Positions 1 to 12,665 of a stretch of DNA of 64,000 nt are shown in pieces. The DNA comes from Acanthamoeba castellanii str. Neff (Eukaryota > Discosea > Longamoebia > Acanthamoebidae). The position numbers and the translations under genes were made by a program. The DNA lies in contig NW_004457532.1 of the NCBI RefSeq assembly GCF_000313135.1, forward strand, positions 734,539 to 798,538, written 5' to 3'. Position 1 is the first letter of the stretch. Each line of letters opens with the position of its first letter. A model generated the notes under the pieces. It ran no database searches and was not told the DNA's origin. It saw only the letters and a list, made by a program, of their open reading frames with translations.

Positions 1-981
1 CCAGAGAGGAAGTACAGGCCTCCGGCGCTCATGAGGGGGATGATGCCGGAGACGGGCGAGGTCTGGCGATCTCTGAAGGTTGCAGACTCGATCACGATGT
101 CAAAGGACACCCTGCGAGAGAGGAGCACAGGGTCGGTGTCGCGGGTGTGGATTGTGACGTCCATGTCTCCGTGCGCCATCTTCCCCTGCTCATGCCACTC
201 CTGGGCCAGTCGCTGATCTTTCTCGACGACGTGCATCTGCAGCTTCTCGCCAAAGCTCCTGTTCGCGCCAATTGACATCAGAGAGGTCAGCACCTCCTCT
301 TCTACTCCGCGAAACGGTTGGCAGGTGTACGCTTTCCACATGGCATAGCTCCACTCGACGTGGCTTGGGTCATCTCCCAAGCCCAGTAGCAGCACTCTGT
401 ACCACACGCACACACGCACCACGCACACACACGCGCGCGCGCGCACACACAACCACACACACACACACACACGCTCACACAGAAACACACACGCACGCAC
501 ACGCATACGATGTACACTTGAGCTTATGGTCTTCTTCTTTCCTCCTCTTCTTCTTCAGCTTCGTAGTGTGGGGCGGGGGGTGGTACCTGAGAGTGGCCTG
601 CGGCTGGAGGCTGTAGGCGTTCTCGTGTACTCCACAGAGGGCGACCGAGGCCTCGCCTCTCCGGAGGGGTCCGAGGTACTTTTCAAACAGCAAGGCATTG
701 GGCGACTGTGGCTCTTCGCAAAACCACAGCCCCGTTGGTAATGGTCTTGTAATTGAGGGCACTGACTCCGTTGAGGGTCCTGCTGTCTGTGAGGGGTATC
801 TCTGGATGAAGAAGACGATTGGTTACAACACACCAGGTAACATGACCATCGACAGGTTCATGATGGGGGTGATTTGGTAGAAAGGGCGGTAGAAGTGAGT
901 CCGCACCATCCACTGGTACTCGTTGGCAAAAATGATGGTGACGACGATGAGTACGACCACAAGCCAAGACGAGTACTTCAT
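1..981 (-). CDS. Partial hypothetical membrane-anchored protein (3' end outside the window)
   Basis: The start at 981 opens with MKYSSW and a run of hydrophobic residues ([13 protein letters not shown]), which looks like an N-terminal signal anchor. Further coding sequence is readable near 830-560 (for example [19 protein letters not shown]) and 395-1 ([20 protein letters not shown]). The first frame stops near 835 and resumes after a probable short intron. The next intron, about 396-540, is packed with CA and CG dinucleotide repeats. The sequence from 395 to the window edge is open in one frame, so the gene continues to the left. I do not recognise the family. It could be a type II membrane protein with a lumenal or extracellular domain. 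Confidence 0.55.
401..512. repeat. CA/CG dinucleotide-rich microsatellite in an intron
   Basis: An almost pure alternation of CA with some CG dinucleotides. It sits between two coding blocks of the partial gene and so appears to be intronic. The ORFs that cross it are low-complexity shadows. Confidence 0.8.
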
Positions 982-1249
982 ATGGGACGACTTGTGGAGA
1001 ACACCACTTCGTTCGGGTTGAAGTGGAGAACACCACTTCGTTCGGGTTCCGTTCTGCTTTCTCTCTCAAGCTTGGAACGTATGTTGTCATGGATGTGTCA
1101 CGTCCAAATATGGTTCTTGTTCTTTTTCTTGTTCCCTCCTAAAAGAGTACATCCTTGTTATGGGGCTTTTAATAATGCAAAACAAGTTACGGTTGGGTGA
1201 GCTCTTCAAAGAAAAGAAACAACCGTGAATGAGGATGATGACGATCAGA

Positions 1250-4200
1250 TCAGATCATGCCCTCCTCTTCCTCCTCGGGCGAGATTTGGTGGCTGTCGGC
1301 GACCTCCATCACCTCCTCCTCTTCCTCCTCAACCGCTTCTTCATCTCCGTCTTCATCGGGCTCGTAGATCTCGCCTTCCTCCTCCTTTTCCTCGTTCGCC
1401 TGGGCTGACGGAACCGCAACCACTTCCTCTTCCTCGACCACTCCCTCTTCATCTTCGTCGGGCTCGTAGATCTCGCCTTCCTCCTCCTCGCCTTCATCGT
1501 TCTTCTTCTCGGCCACAACCACTTCGACCGCCGCCACCTCCTCTTCCACCGTCTCCGCCTCTTCTTCGGCGTCAGGCTCGTAGATCTCGCCCTCTTCCTC
1601 CTCTTCTTCATGCTCCTGCTTCTCGGTCGCCACCACCATCACCACTTCCTCTTCATCAGCGTCGGGCTCGTAGATCTCGCCCTCTTCCTCCTCTTCCTGC
1701 TTCTCGGTCGCCACCACCACCACCACCTCTTCGGTCGAAGCATGCTCCTCGGCCTTTTCCTCCTCGTCGCCCTTCTCGTCGGGCTCGTAGATCTCGCCCT
1801 CCTCCTTTTCCTCCTCGTCGCCGTCGGCCTTCTTCTCGGCCACAACCACTTCGACCGCCACCACCTCCTCTTCCACATCCTCGCTGTCGGCCTTTTCCTC
1901 CTCGACGTCCTCCTCTTCCTCGCCGTGCTTCTCGTGGGAATCGGCGTGCGCCACGAGCTCCTCCTCTTCCTCCTCCTGCACCTTTTCTTTGATCGCTTCT
2001 TCTTCCTCCTTCTCTTCCTTCTCGACCGCCTTCTCCTCCTCCTCTTCGGCTTCCTCCTTTTCCTCCTTCTCCTCACCATCGTCGTCGTGCTCGGGCTCCT
2101 CAACCTGGGCCGCCTCGGGCTCTTCCTTGGTCTCTTCTTCCTCTTCCTTGATCTCTTCTTTCTCCTCCTTCTCGGCCTTCTCCTCCTCGGCTTCTACCGC
2201 CTCCTCCTCCGCCTCCTTGGACGCTTCCACGTCGTCGCCGTCGTGGTGGTGCTCGGCTTCCTTCTCCTCGACCGTCTCGGGCTCCTCCTGCACTTCGGAC
2301 GGCTCGGCCACGGTGGTCTCCTCCTCCTCCTCCTCCTCCTTGGCCTCCTCTTCCGCGGGGCTCGTCTCGGCGTGGGCGTGGGCAAAGTGGACGATGCCCT
2401 CTTCGATCACCTCCTCCTCGACCACTTCTTCGATCTCCTTCTCCTTCTCCTTCTCCTCCTCGTGACCGACACCGGCTTCGCTCGCGTGCCCCGCCTCGGC
2501 AACCTCCTCCTGTTCCTGCTCATCGTCGTCCTCCTGCTTCTCGACCTTGTCCGCCTCGGCCTTTTCCTCGTGGGCCTCCTCCTCTTCCTCTTCCTCCGCG
2601 GGGCTTGCCTCGGCGTGCGCGGAGTGGACCGCGCCCTCTTCGGCGACCTCCTCGATCGCTTCCTCGATGAGCTCCTCCACGATCGCTGCGGCCTCCTCCA
2701 GTTCTTCTTCCTTCTTCTTGGGCTCCGCCTCTATTTCCTCCTGTGCCTCTTCCTTGTGACCGGCGTCGGCGTCGTCGCTGGTGTGCTCGGCCACATCGCC
2801 TTCCGCTTCCTCCACCTTCTCCTCCTCGGCCTGATGGTCATCGTGGGCAGCAGCCACCACCTCCTCCTTGCCCTCTTCTTCGCTCTTCTTTGGCTCGTGT
2901 TCGACCACGACTGACTCCTCCTCGCGATGCTCCTGCTCCAGCTCGGAGGGAGCCCCGGCTTCGCTCTCCTCGGCCTTGTCGGCCTCCTCGGTCGGCTCCT
3001 CCACCGCCTTCTCCTGGCCGTCGACGTTGGCTTCGTGCTGGTGAGACTCGACCGCTGACTTCTCCTCGTCAGCCGCTTCCTCCTCCTCGTTGTGGTGGTG
3101 ATCGTGTTGCTCGGATTCCTGCGACTCTTGGTCCTCCTCCTGCGCCTTCTCCTCGTGCACGGGGTCGGCCGCCTTCTCGCCGTTCTCCGGCGCCGCGACG
3201 GTCTCGTCCTCCTGGTCCTCCTGACGCTGCTTCGCCTCATCGTCGACCGATGCAGCGTCGCTGACCGATGAGGTGGCCTCCTCTACAGCCTCTTCCTTGG
3301 CCTTCTGGTCGTCGCCCTCCTCCGCCGATGCCGGCTTCGACTCCACCACCTCAAGGGTGGCGGCAACAGCGACGACGGCGCCAGTCTCCTCCTTGTGATC
3401 GTCCGTGCGGACCTCGGAACCGTTCTCCTCCTCCGACTTCTGCTTCTTCTCCTCCGACTTTTCCTCGGCGTTGTGCTGGGCAAAGTCCTCGGGGGCGAAC
3501 GCGACGAAAGCGGGAGACTCGGATCCGGCCTTGACCAGCCGGATGCGGCACGTCTTGGGCCGGTTCTTGACCGACGACACCAAAGTCTCCTGCACATCGG
3601 GAAATGAAAAAGTTTGCAGAGCCGTGAGAAAGCCGGCACAGCACAGCAAAGGCACTAGGTCGAGCCCAGGTACCGAGACGAGCTTGGGGGCGATTAGCTT
3701 GAGGTTGTCCGAAGCCTTGGAACCGACCCACACGTAGATGTGGTAGAACGCGTCCAGGGCTACCACCGCCGAGTCCTGGTTGGTGACGTGGTGATGAGGG
3801 AGACGGTGCATTGCGGGTTTTGAGTCGATCCTGCTACTGCTAGGGCTGCATAGTTCGTAGAAAGTGGGCCAGCGCAGGCGTACCTGCCACACGCTGTCCT
3901 TGAACAGGACGGCGGGGATTCTCTTGGCGGCGCCCTCGTGAGTGAAGAGCTTCACGCCGCCCTTCTCATCCTCGTACACGCTGGAGCACACACGGGGAAA
4001 GTTTGAATATGAGATTGGCACTTCAAGCACTACCCAGCGATCACCCCCTGGTAGTGGAGGTGATGGAGGATGGAGTACTGGTGGAGGGTGGGCTTGGGCT
4101 TCGTCTCCTCCTGGGCGTCGGCACCGGCCGAGGCCGCAGTGGCGGGCTTGCCCTTTCCGCCCAGCGCAGTCCAGAAGGCCGCCGACTTGCTCTTGGATTC

Positions 4201-5813
4201 CTCCTTGCCCTCATCTGCTGGCCCAGCATCATAACAAAATAAAGAGTTTAAGTGGTTGTACGCCGGGTTGATGGTGAGGGGAGGGGAGGGAGGGAGTACG
4301 GAGAACGTGGACGCTGACATCCTGGAAACTGTGGGCGACACGCTGAGCCAGAGCCTCGGCGGCCTCCTTCTCCACGGGGTTGGCCTGCAGGCCGTGCCAA
4401 ACAAACACGCGCGCCAGCTTGCGCGAGCCTTGATGTATTGGTTGGGGAAGGGAACGAAGTTAAGAAAGTCGAGATAATGCAAGATAATGCTGATATGAGG
4501 CGGTTGTACCATCGCCAACGAGGAGCACGAACGAATCGCCGCTGTTGAGGGAGCGATACGAGACCTCCATCTCGGAGACGTGGGTGGTGACGGCACCCTT
4601 CACGCGCAACAGGAACACGCTCGTGCTGGGCTTGGACGCCGCGCCGGCCGGCTTGGCTGCGGTCGATGCGGGCTTGCTGCCGCTGGTAGTGGCAACAGGT
4701 CGAACCGGGGAGGACGTGGCCGACGACGGCGAAGGTCTGCGCGGGGCGGCGACGCCGGGCTTGGCGGGCGAGGAAACCCTCGAGCCGGGCGCCGGCTTCA
4801 CCGCGATGGCGGGCTTGGTCGTGCCGGCTGTCGGCCTCGACGTGGGCTTCGTGGCGGTGGCCGTGCCGGGCCTGGTAGTCGACGATGCGGGCCGAGCCGT
4901 AGTCGATGCAGGCTTGGTACCAGTAGTGCCGGCTGCCGGCCTCGACGTGGGCTTCGTGGCGGTGGCGGTGGCAGTGGCCGCGCGAGAGGGAACCGTCCGC
5001 ACGGCAGGGACGGGTCTCACACCAGCGGCAGCCGTCGAGGCAGTGGGTCGCGGCGCTGGGCGTGTGGTCGTCGCGCCAGCGGCACCAGCAGTGGGCCTGG
5101 TTGTTGTGGGCCTCGCCGCGGTCGAAGTTGCAGGCTTCACGGATGCCGGTTTTACTTCACGGGTGTGGCGGCAGCGTAAGCGAAAAAAGTGGCTGTCTTC
5201 AGCTTGGCGCGAAAGAAAGAGTACCTGCTGTGGCCGTAGTGGGCCGGGTGGTGGTGGGCTTCACGGGCGAAGCAGTGGCCTGTTTTTCCATTGTGCACGC
5301 TATCGATGAGCAAGCACGAAAGAGAGGAGAATAAGAGACAACAAGAGGCGTAAACATACCGAACCGGGAGGCTTCGCGACAGTGGTCGGGCGAGTGGTGG
5401 CTAAAGCACCAAACACAGAGATCATTAAAAATGCAATGAAATTGGTAAAATTTGTTTGGAGTAGAATGCATGCGAGGCGTACTTGGCCTGGTGCTGGCAG
5501 GCCTTGTTGCGGGCTTCGCTGTGGTCGCTGCAGGGCGAGTTGCCGGTCGCTTCACTCCATTTTCTTTATCCTTTTCGGATGTGGCGGAACCGAAACTGGG
5601 CCGCTTGACCGCTGAGGTGCCGCTGGTGGACACTGTAGGCTTGGGCTTCGTCACCGCTCCCGCAGCAGATGCAGGCCTCGCAGTTCCTGTGGTTGCAGGC
5701 TTGCGTGCAGAGGTCGCAGCCGATGTCGTGCCATTTGCGGCGGGCCGAGTCGTAGAAGGGCGAGACGAGGCGGGCTTCGTCGCAGAAGAAGCAGGCTTTG
5801 TAGAGCTGCTCAT
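1250..5813 (-). CDS. Gelsolin-repeat protein with Ala/Pro/Thr-rich N-terminus and long Glu-rich tail
   Basis: The start at 5813 (MSSSTKPASS) opens a region of about 300 residues rich in Thr, Pro, Ala and Lys, split by short introns near 5472-5402 and 5360-5306. A gelsolin-type core follows. FLLRVKGAVTTHVSEMEVS and SLNSGDSFVLLVGDG near 4640-4500 match the actin-severing family's segment that ends in the SLNSGD turn, and FYHIYVWVGSKASDN near 3745 is a second characteristic strand. From about 3480 to the stop at 1250 the protein is an acidic low-complexity tail of about 740 residues that ends in five GEIYEPD repeats. Known gelsolins cap, sever or bundle actin under Ca2+ or PIP2 control. The basic head and acidic tail are unusual. 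It is divergent from the TAF1C-like gene, which starts 320 bp away. Confidence 0.8.
1300..1810 (-). repeat. Five in-frame GEIYEPD repeats within the Glu-rich tail
   Basis: The forward strand shows the near-identical block GGCTCGTAGATCTCGCC at about 1350, 1460, 1580, 1670 and 1785. On the minus strand it encodes E-E-G-E-I-Y-E-P-D. Spacers are Glu/Val-rich and related to one another (EVVVAEKK, VVVVATEKQ), so the tail grew by segmental duplication. Confidence 0.85.
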
Positions 5814-6134
5814 GATCGCTTCGAAATTCGATGCAGAACTGAGGCGAGGGGAAGGTGCAGAATGGAAAATTCGTTGATTGTCTCTCTACACAAACCGATC
5901 CAATCGATTGAACAGAGAAAACGCAGCAGAATCCTTGCAGCTGCTTGCGCACGTTCACTTCTTTACCTCGCTTTGCTTCTCTCGATTGGCAAGCCTCAAG
6001 CGTAAAACGTCCGCCGTTGTTCTTGGGCAGCAGAGCAATGAACCCTTTCCCGCCAAATCAGAGTCGACAATATTATGGCGATAGAGAAATAGAGAAACGT
6101 AAAATGAAAGTAAGAAGAAAATTGGAAGTAGCAG

Positions 6135-9100
6135 ATGGAGGATGAAGATGGGGAGCACGAGGCAGAGCCTGTGCTGTGGCCCATCCGGTACGGACTGGCA
6201 ATGCCCTACATGACGGACAAGTACCGGACCGGGGGAGAAATAGACCTCGGTCTGCGCGGCGGATTCCTGCTCGCCAATCGCTTCCGCAAAACACAAGATG
6301 AAGAAGATCACACGAAGGAAGACGAGATCCAGGTCCTTGCACGTGCCACCTCCACTTATGCGCGTGCCATAGCTCAAGAGGAAGACGAGACACTCAGAGA
6401 TGTGCCAGCTTTGGGTGCGTCTTGACGTAATCTCGAGATTTTATCTATTGCATGATTTAATTCTTGATTCTTGATTAAATGAGTCTGTGCTTGTGCAGAG
6501 GCGTGCACGCGTCTGCAGCCCCTGAGCGCTCTCGAGCTGGTCCACATGGCCCCGCAGCCATTTTTGTCCGCCAACGACCTCGTCACGCCTCCCCTTACGG
6601 TAGCCTCCGGCGTGGCGCCACAGGAACAGGTGAGCGTTGTGGTGGCCTCGCCCGTGCGTATTACCAACTGGTGCCCTGTGGCTAACTTCACACTCGCGTG
6701 GCGTGATGCTCTTTACCGGCAGCTCACGCACCTGCTGGTGCAAGAGGGCCCGGGTGCGGACTTTGTGCCGTCGGTGGTGGCCGCCGCAATGGGGCTGGGC
6801 GATTCCGAAGAAGGTGGGCGCCCTTGCGATGTGGTCTGCACGTGTGCGCTGCTGATGTGGTGAATTGTGTGCCCTCTGCTTCGCCCATCAGAGACTTCTT
6901 CTGCCGCCGCCGGCTTGGAGGACAAGTCCGAGTGCATGGCCTGCGTAGCCCCGGCCGCTGGCTTTCCGGCCTTCCTCATATTCGTCACGGGCCTGGGCCG
7001 AGACACACTCAATATCTTTTTCACCCTTATGATGCGTGTTGTGTGTTGTGCGTTATGTAGTGTTGTGTCATGTTGCGTTAATGTCGTGGTCTCGAATGTT
7101 CTCGACTCCTTAACCATCACCACATTTAAGCGCTCTGGCGGAACCGAGATCGGCCCGCTTGCCTCCCGCTTGTGATACTCGCTGCCTTCGCTCGGGTATC
7201 AAGTACGTGTCTCCGCGACTGCTTAGTGCCGACAAGTGCTTACCATCCATTCATTGCTTCGCTTCGCTCTATCAGCCAGGTTCGTGCTGTCACCGTGAAC
7301 AGCGACGCGGCAGGCCCGCCGCGACCGCGCGTGGCTGTTACGACCGCCAACTCCTGCTTCATCTTCTCCATTATGAGTAATCCCACCCTCATCACAAGTG
7401 TTTTACGTCTCGTTCTATTATGGTTGTAACCATTGTACATCTTTTTCATCAAGACACGGAGAACCAGTCGTACCGACTTCAGCAGGAGAAGATCATCAGA
7501 CTTACATCGCAGCCCATCGATATCGCAATCTCCCACCACACCTCCGACCTCGTCATCGTCACCAGCAATGGTACTAACTCCCTCCCCCCACTGCATTCTT
7601 GCCATTCCTCACCGCCAGTGTGTTTGTCATGGGGTGGGGCAGGAACGGTTCACCTGTGGGAAGCCAGCAACCCGGGGCGACTCCGGGTCATTGAAAAAGC
7701 GCCCACCGACGGCCCGTACGTAGTGCCCGTGTCGCCTGTTGGCGGAGACATTGCGGCCGCAGGTGTGGTGACTAATATGTGAGGGCCTCGACGTATCTGT
7801 GCAGGAGCGCCAGCATCGGGGACTACGTATGCACGTTTGGCGCGCATCCGCGCTCGCTGCTGATGGTCAAGCGACGGGTCGCGCCCGAGCTGCTCCGCTT
7901 CGATTTCGCCACCCGGAAGACGGTCAAGTCGACGTTGCCACTCCCTTCCGTGGCGGAGAGCGTCCTTGGGTACCCAATTCGCGCTACCGCGGCCCCATTC
8001 AAGTTTACCGTCAACCAACACTGTGTGTGTGCGCGGTGGTGTGCGCGTAGTCTTGCACGACATCCCTGGCATCCGTTTCACCTCGTCATTACGACTCCCC
8101 AGCACGTCCTGCTCTTTGACGAGAGGTCCGCCCATTCGTCGCCGCTAACCGCACAAAACAAACTCCTCGCTGCTGACCGCGCTATCTGTTGCATGGCATC
8201 TCGTGCTGTGCAGGGATACCGGGTCGTCTCTGCTAGCGTGGCGCCATCACATGCTGAAGGAGCCGCCGACCCTCGTCACCCTCCTGCAACCACACCCCGA
8301 GCAGTTGTCGAGTACGCGCAACGCCGCCACCCCTTCCTTCCCAGTTCTGGGTAATCACTCACATGTGATCGCCCGCCCATTCAGCGTACATACTGGTAGC
8401 CAATCGCTTGCGAGGCGAGATTTTATTCCTCCAGTACACCCTCGGTACGCGCTCACTCGACCACCAAAGCGAAACGCGCCCAGATGACTTACATGCAGAG
8501 CGAAAACATTTCAGGAATGGACTTGATGATGCCCGCGCTGGACCACGCCGAGGAGGTACCCTATTTCTCGCCTCTTCGTTTTCGTTCTTCCCCCAATGTA
8601 AGGCCAAAATTCCTCACATTCCCACCCCTTTTGCCCAGGGAAAGGGCGTGTGGGACAGAACGGGCCAGCTGTGCACGGTGTTCAGCCCCGAGCGGCCGAT
8701 CGGGCTGCCTTCCGTCTTTGCTTCGCGCCAATATGACGTGATGTGCGTATTTTCTTTTGCCATACATGGCATGTCGTTCGTGTGCTGTGAGTCGTGTGCA
8801 GAGACTGATTGGGTGCTTGCAGACAGTCGAAGTATACGGCGTATGACCCGGTGCGGAACGTGCTAGCGACCAGCCTCCTGCCCAAACTCCTGCTCGGACT
8901 ATGCGCCTTCGTCACAACTGAAGAAGACGACGTTGCTCGAGACGCTGCCTCGCCGCCCGCCAATCGACACATGGAAGTGTTCCAGATGTCCGAGGTGCGA
9001 CGCACACAATGCACACGACGCATGGCACGCCGCACGGCGCTAACTGGAATTTCAGGCAGGCGACATTTTCATGCAGATGTTTCGGCTGGTGTCAGCAGCG

Positions 9101-11209
9101 CGAGAGCAAGAGAGAAGGAAGAAGGAAAAGAAGAACGAGAAAAGGGAAGAAGAAGAGCGGCCACCATCGCCGCCACCACCATCGGTGTCGCTCATGTGGG
9201 ACCACACCGACGCGCGGCTGATTACGACCGACGTAGAGCTGTGGGACCGGTGGGAGGCCCGCTTCCGAGGGCAGCGCCGCCATCGGCCCGACGCCGGCCC
9301 GGAGGTCGATCCGCACTGCAAGCTCGACCGGACGGACCTCCTCGCGTACCACATCGCGGCCGAGGAATACGATTCATCGGCCCAGCACGTGCAGATGGCG
9401 CAGCGGGAGGACGAGGAGCGGCTGCGCGACAAGCTGCGCGACGTCATCGCGTTCCTGCGGCGCGGCCAGAAGACGGTGTTCGACCTCCACTGGCACCTAA
9501 AGTGCGAGCTGGGCCTCGTCGTCTCCCCGCAGGCCATCGCCCGCTTCCTGGCCAAGATGTACGCCACCAAGCACGAAAACGGAAACGAAAACGAAAGCGG
9601 AAACGAGAGCGAAGCCGCCAGGTCGACGACAACAGCGGCGCCGGCCGGGAGCGGAGTGTCATCGAGTTTCAACGACGCGCGCGGGGCCGTGCGGCGCAAG
9701 GACACGCGAACGGAGCTGTTCGAGCGCCTGTACAGCGCGCGGCCGATCGACGAGGCGCTCGAGGGCTTTGGCGAGTTCGGGCGGCTGCTGGCCGACGCTG
9801 ACCGGCGCGCTCGGGAGGACGCCCAGCGCGCGCAGCGCGCCAAGGACTCCAAGGCCCGAGCGCGCGAGCGGACCGTTGCCAAGCGACAACGCCAGCGGCA
9901 GCGGCAGCGCCGACAGCAACGCGAGCGCGAGGCCGCCGAGAACGACGACAACAACTTCTCGCTCTTCCCCATGACGCCTGTCAACAGCGGCGTTCGCCAC
10001 CACCAGCTGAGCCCGAGCCCGTTCGGCGGCGGGCAGAGTCCACTGCCGTCGCCCATACTCCCTTTTGGCAGCGCCAGCTGGGCCTACGAGATAGGCGGCC
10101 CGAGGGTTGAGCCGTCAGCCAACGACTACGATGATGGTGGTGGTGGCGATGATAAAGAAGATGACGATGAAGATGACGATGAAGATAAAGAGAATGAGGA
10201 GGAAGAGGAGGAAGAGGTGGACTACTACAAGATGGGCCTGGGCGACCTGGCAAAGAAGTGGCAGAATCGCGAGCGCGAGATGCGACGTAAGCTTAACCTA
10301 CCCGAGGAGGAGAACGAGATGGAGGAGGATAACAGCCCGTCATCGCCGGAGGCCTCGTTTGTGCTCAATTCAAACCCAACCATCGCAGCGTCGCCGTCGC
10401 CGGTGGAGCTGCTGAGCGCAGAAGACGACGACGAAGAGGACCCGCTGCGGCTCGACAACAACTCGCCGCCTTTCTCGCAATCGCAGCCGGAGTCGCAGCC
10501 GTCGCAGCCGACCACGTCGCCGCGCCCGTTCAAGCGGCCCATGTTTCCGTCGACAAAGCGCTCGGCCTCGCAGTCGCTCATCGCCTCGCAGGGCTCGCCA
10601 TCGACGAGCACATCGACAACGACGACGACTTCGCCCAGGCGCCTGTCGCGCCAGCAGCGCGCCGTTCCCGCGTCTCCGTTCTCCGCCGCATCGTCGTCAG
10701 GGCCGCCCAGGCGACAGTCTGCGCCGCGACTCCTCCAGGGCAAGATCACGGATCTCCTGTCCCCGAAATCAACCCCAACCTCGGCTGGCCCATCATCGGC
10801 CCTGGCCACGTCATCATCGCCCGCGCCGCCGTCGCCACTGCCACGGCCACAGCCACCACTACAGCCGAGTACTCCTAATTCCTCGGATTCCGACCGCGGC
10901 ACGCCGGCGAGGGCGACGACGACCACGGCGGCGGTGGCGGCGATTATGCCATTCACGCCCTCGCCGCTCACCCCCGCACCGGTGCTTGCGCGCCCGCGTT
11001 CACACACCCTCGCGCCCTCGCCCTCGCTCTCGGCGCCAATGCTGTCGCCCATCGCCGACTACGCCGGCTCGCCCTCTCCGCCGTCGCCATCACCGTTGCT
11101 GTCACCGCCGCCGATCATCGCTTCTTCGCCCAAGTCGCCCATCATCAGCTCTGCGACCCGCCGATCCGCCGCCGCCGGCACCAAGCGCAAACGTGCCGAG
11201 GGCTTCTGA
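6135..11209 (+). CDS. TAF1C: TAF1C/Rrn6-like RNA polymerase I initiation factor subunit
   Basis: This is a multi-exon gene starting MEDEDGEHEAEP. The central exons form a divergent beta-propeller: PIDIAISHHTSDLVIVTS, GTVHLWEASNPGRL, and then FHLVITTPQHVLLFDER followed after an intron by LLAWRHHMLKEPPTLVTLL. That last pair parallels the metazoan TAF1C segment with a DER motif, a W-x-H motif and a PP loop. The final large exon (about 9059-11209) holds a charged helical region followed by a long Ser/Pro-rich tail ending in basic KRKRAEGF. TAF1C belongs to SL1, called core factor in yeast, which recruits Pol I to rDNA promoters in the nucleolus. The family assignment rests on remembered motif order, so it is good but not certain. 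The first intron begins GTGCGT near 6415. The gene is convergent with the GST gene 90 bp downstream. Confidence 0.7.
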
Positions 11210-11298
11210 AGCCGAGCGCACGCGTTGTTTTCTTTTTCGGTCGAAAACAACACACGCACCGCACACGACACACGACGCGTGTCTGTTTAGTCCTCGCC

Positions 11299-12231
11299 CT
11301 AGTACTTGGCGGGGCTTTGCTTGGGCTGGCGCTGGCTGGCGACGGTGCCGTCGTAGGTGCGTCGGGCCTCCTCGCGCTGCTCCATGCGGGCCGCCCAGGC
11401 CGCCAGCCGCGGGTAGCGCGGCAGCACCGCGTCGCCCTCGGGCGTGGCCCGCAGATCGGCCAGCGGCGGGTACACGAACAGATCGGCCCACGTCACATCG
11501 TCCCCCACAAAATAGCCCTCACCACCGCCGCCGCCAAGCAGGGACTCGAGCAGGGCCAGCACCGGCTCCAGGGCCTCCAGGCCCGGCTGCACCTTGGCCC
11601 GGACCTCGGCCTCGAGTGCTTCGTGGTCGCCGCCAGTGCTGGCCGATTGCTGCTCGAGGGCCAGGCGCGGCTTTACGACGCCGAATTCGAGGCGACGGAA
11701 GAGGTGGTCGGCGGCGAGGCTCGCGATGGTGTCGATGCGGGCGTTGGTGCGCGGATCTTGGTCGGCCGAGCGCAGGGATGGCGCGCTCGGCGCTCGGGCC
11801 GCGGGGAAGATGACGGTGTCGAGGTAGCGCGCAATGGCAGCGCTCTCGTAGACCTCGAAGGGCTCCTCGCCCGGGCAGCGTTGGTGTGCAAGCACGGGGA
11901 TGAAGCCGAGCGGGTGGTGCTTGCAGGCTTCCTCGGAGTGCGGCAGGCAGCCCACCTGGCATTTTATTTATTAATATTATCAATATTAATACTATCAATA
12001 TTATCAATATTAATACTATTACGAAAATATTGAATTATAATAATAGATGAGCTGCAAATGATTTTGTCTTGATTTTATTTATTTATTTATTTAACGAAAA
12101 ATGCAAAATGCAGCGCGAGGTACCTGATGGAAGGGCACTCGCTGGGAGTGCAGTGCCATGGCGATGGCGCGTGTGAAGGTGGAGAGGGGCGCCCCATACA
12201 GGCATACTTCGCTTGTCCTGAGGTCTTCCAT
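11299..12231 (-). CDS. Glutathione S-transferase-like protein
   Basis: There are two exons. Exon 1 (12231-12124) encodes 36 residues beginning MEDLRTSEVCLYGAPLSTFT. Exon 2 (11955-11299) joins in phase 0, giving about 254 residues, which is typical for the family. The N-terminal thioredoxin-like half has the substrate-entry segment LYGAPLSTFTRAIAMAL, the cis-proline stretch LGFIPVL and the glutathione-binding ESAAIARYL. The C-terminal half has the alpha-helical motif FVGDDVTWADLFVYPPL. The Ser in PLST is the candidate catalytic residue, so a theta- or phi-like enzyme that conjugates glutathione to electrophiles is likely. The intron (12123-11956) is AT-rich, in contrast to the exons. Confidence 0.85.
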
Positions 12232-12665
12232 CTGGGCTACTTTTGGCTTTTCTCGTTTTTTCTTTTTTGTTTCCCTTTTTTACCGGCAGCCTTGTTTTGT
12301 CTCTGCGTTCCTCTCATTCCAACCGTTGCGACCGGTTTATATGCTTTTATTTTTGTGTGGAGTAATCAGAGAGGCCGAGGAATGATGAATGGGCGAGTGG
12401 CCTCGCCCTTAGTGCCACGCTGGCAACGCAATGAAAACCAGAAGCGATTGCGCGGCGAAGAGTACGGGCTACTATTTCCCCCCCCCCAATCTTCAGAAAT
12501 TACATAATTGCAATTTATTTGTTACCGTTTAATCGCCACCAACCCCTGAGTGCTTCATCCAATTAAATAATCTATTTGATACTCTAATTGAACGGGGCTA
12601 ATTAATTATTTAAATGCCATTTATTAAAAAAAAGGCAACGTACGGCGTCGCAGCGATCGTTCCGG
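12232..12665. promoter_or_regulatory. Divergent intergenic region, GST and CENP-U-like genes
   Basis: This is 434 bp between two start codons on opposite strands. It holds T-rich runs, a C10 tract near 12479-12488 and an AT-rich segment at 12500-12630. I saw no conserved motif that I could name. Confidence 0.4.

Noticed and set aside
1610..2914. A 434-residue + strand frame of Leu/His/Val-rich sequence
   Set aside because: It is the antisense of the Glu-rich tail; reverse complements of GAG/GAA runs always give long open Leu/Phe/Ser frames.
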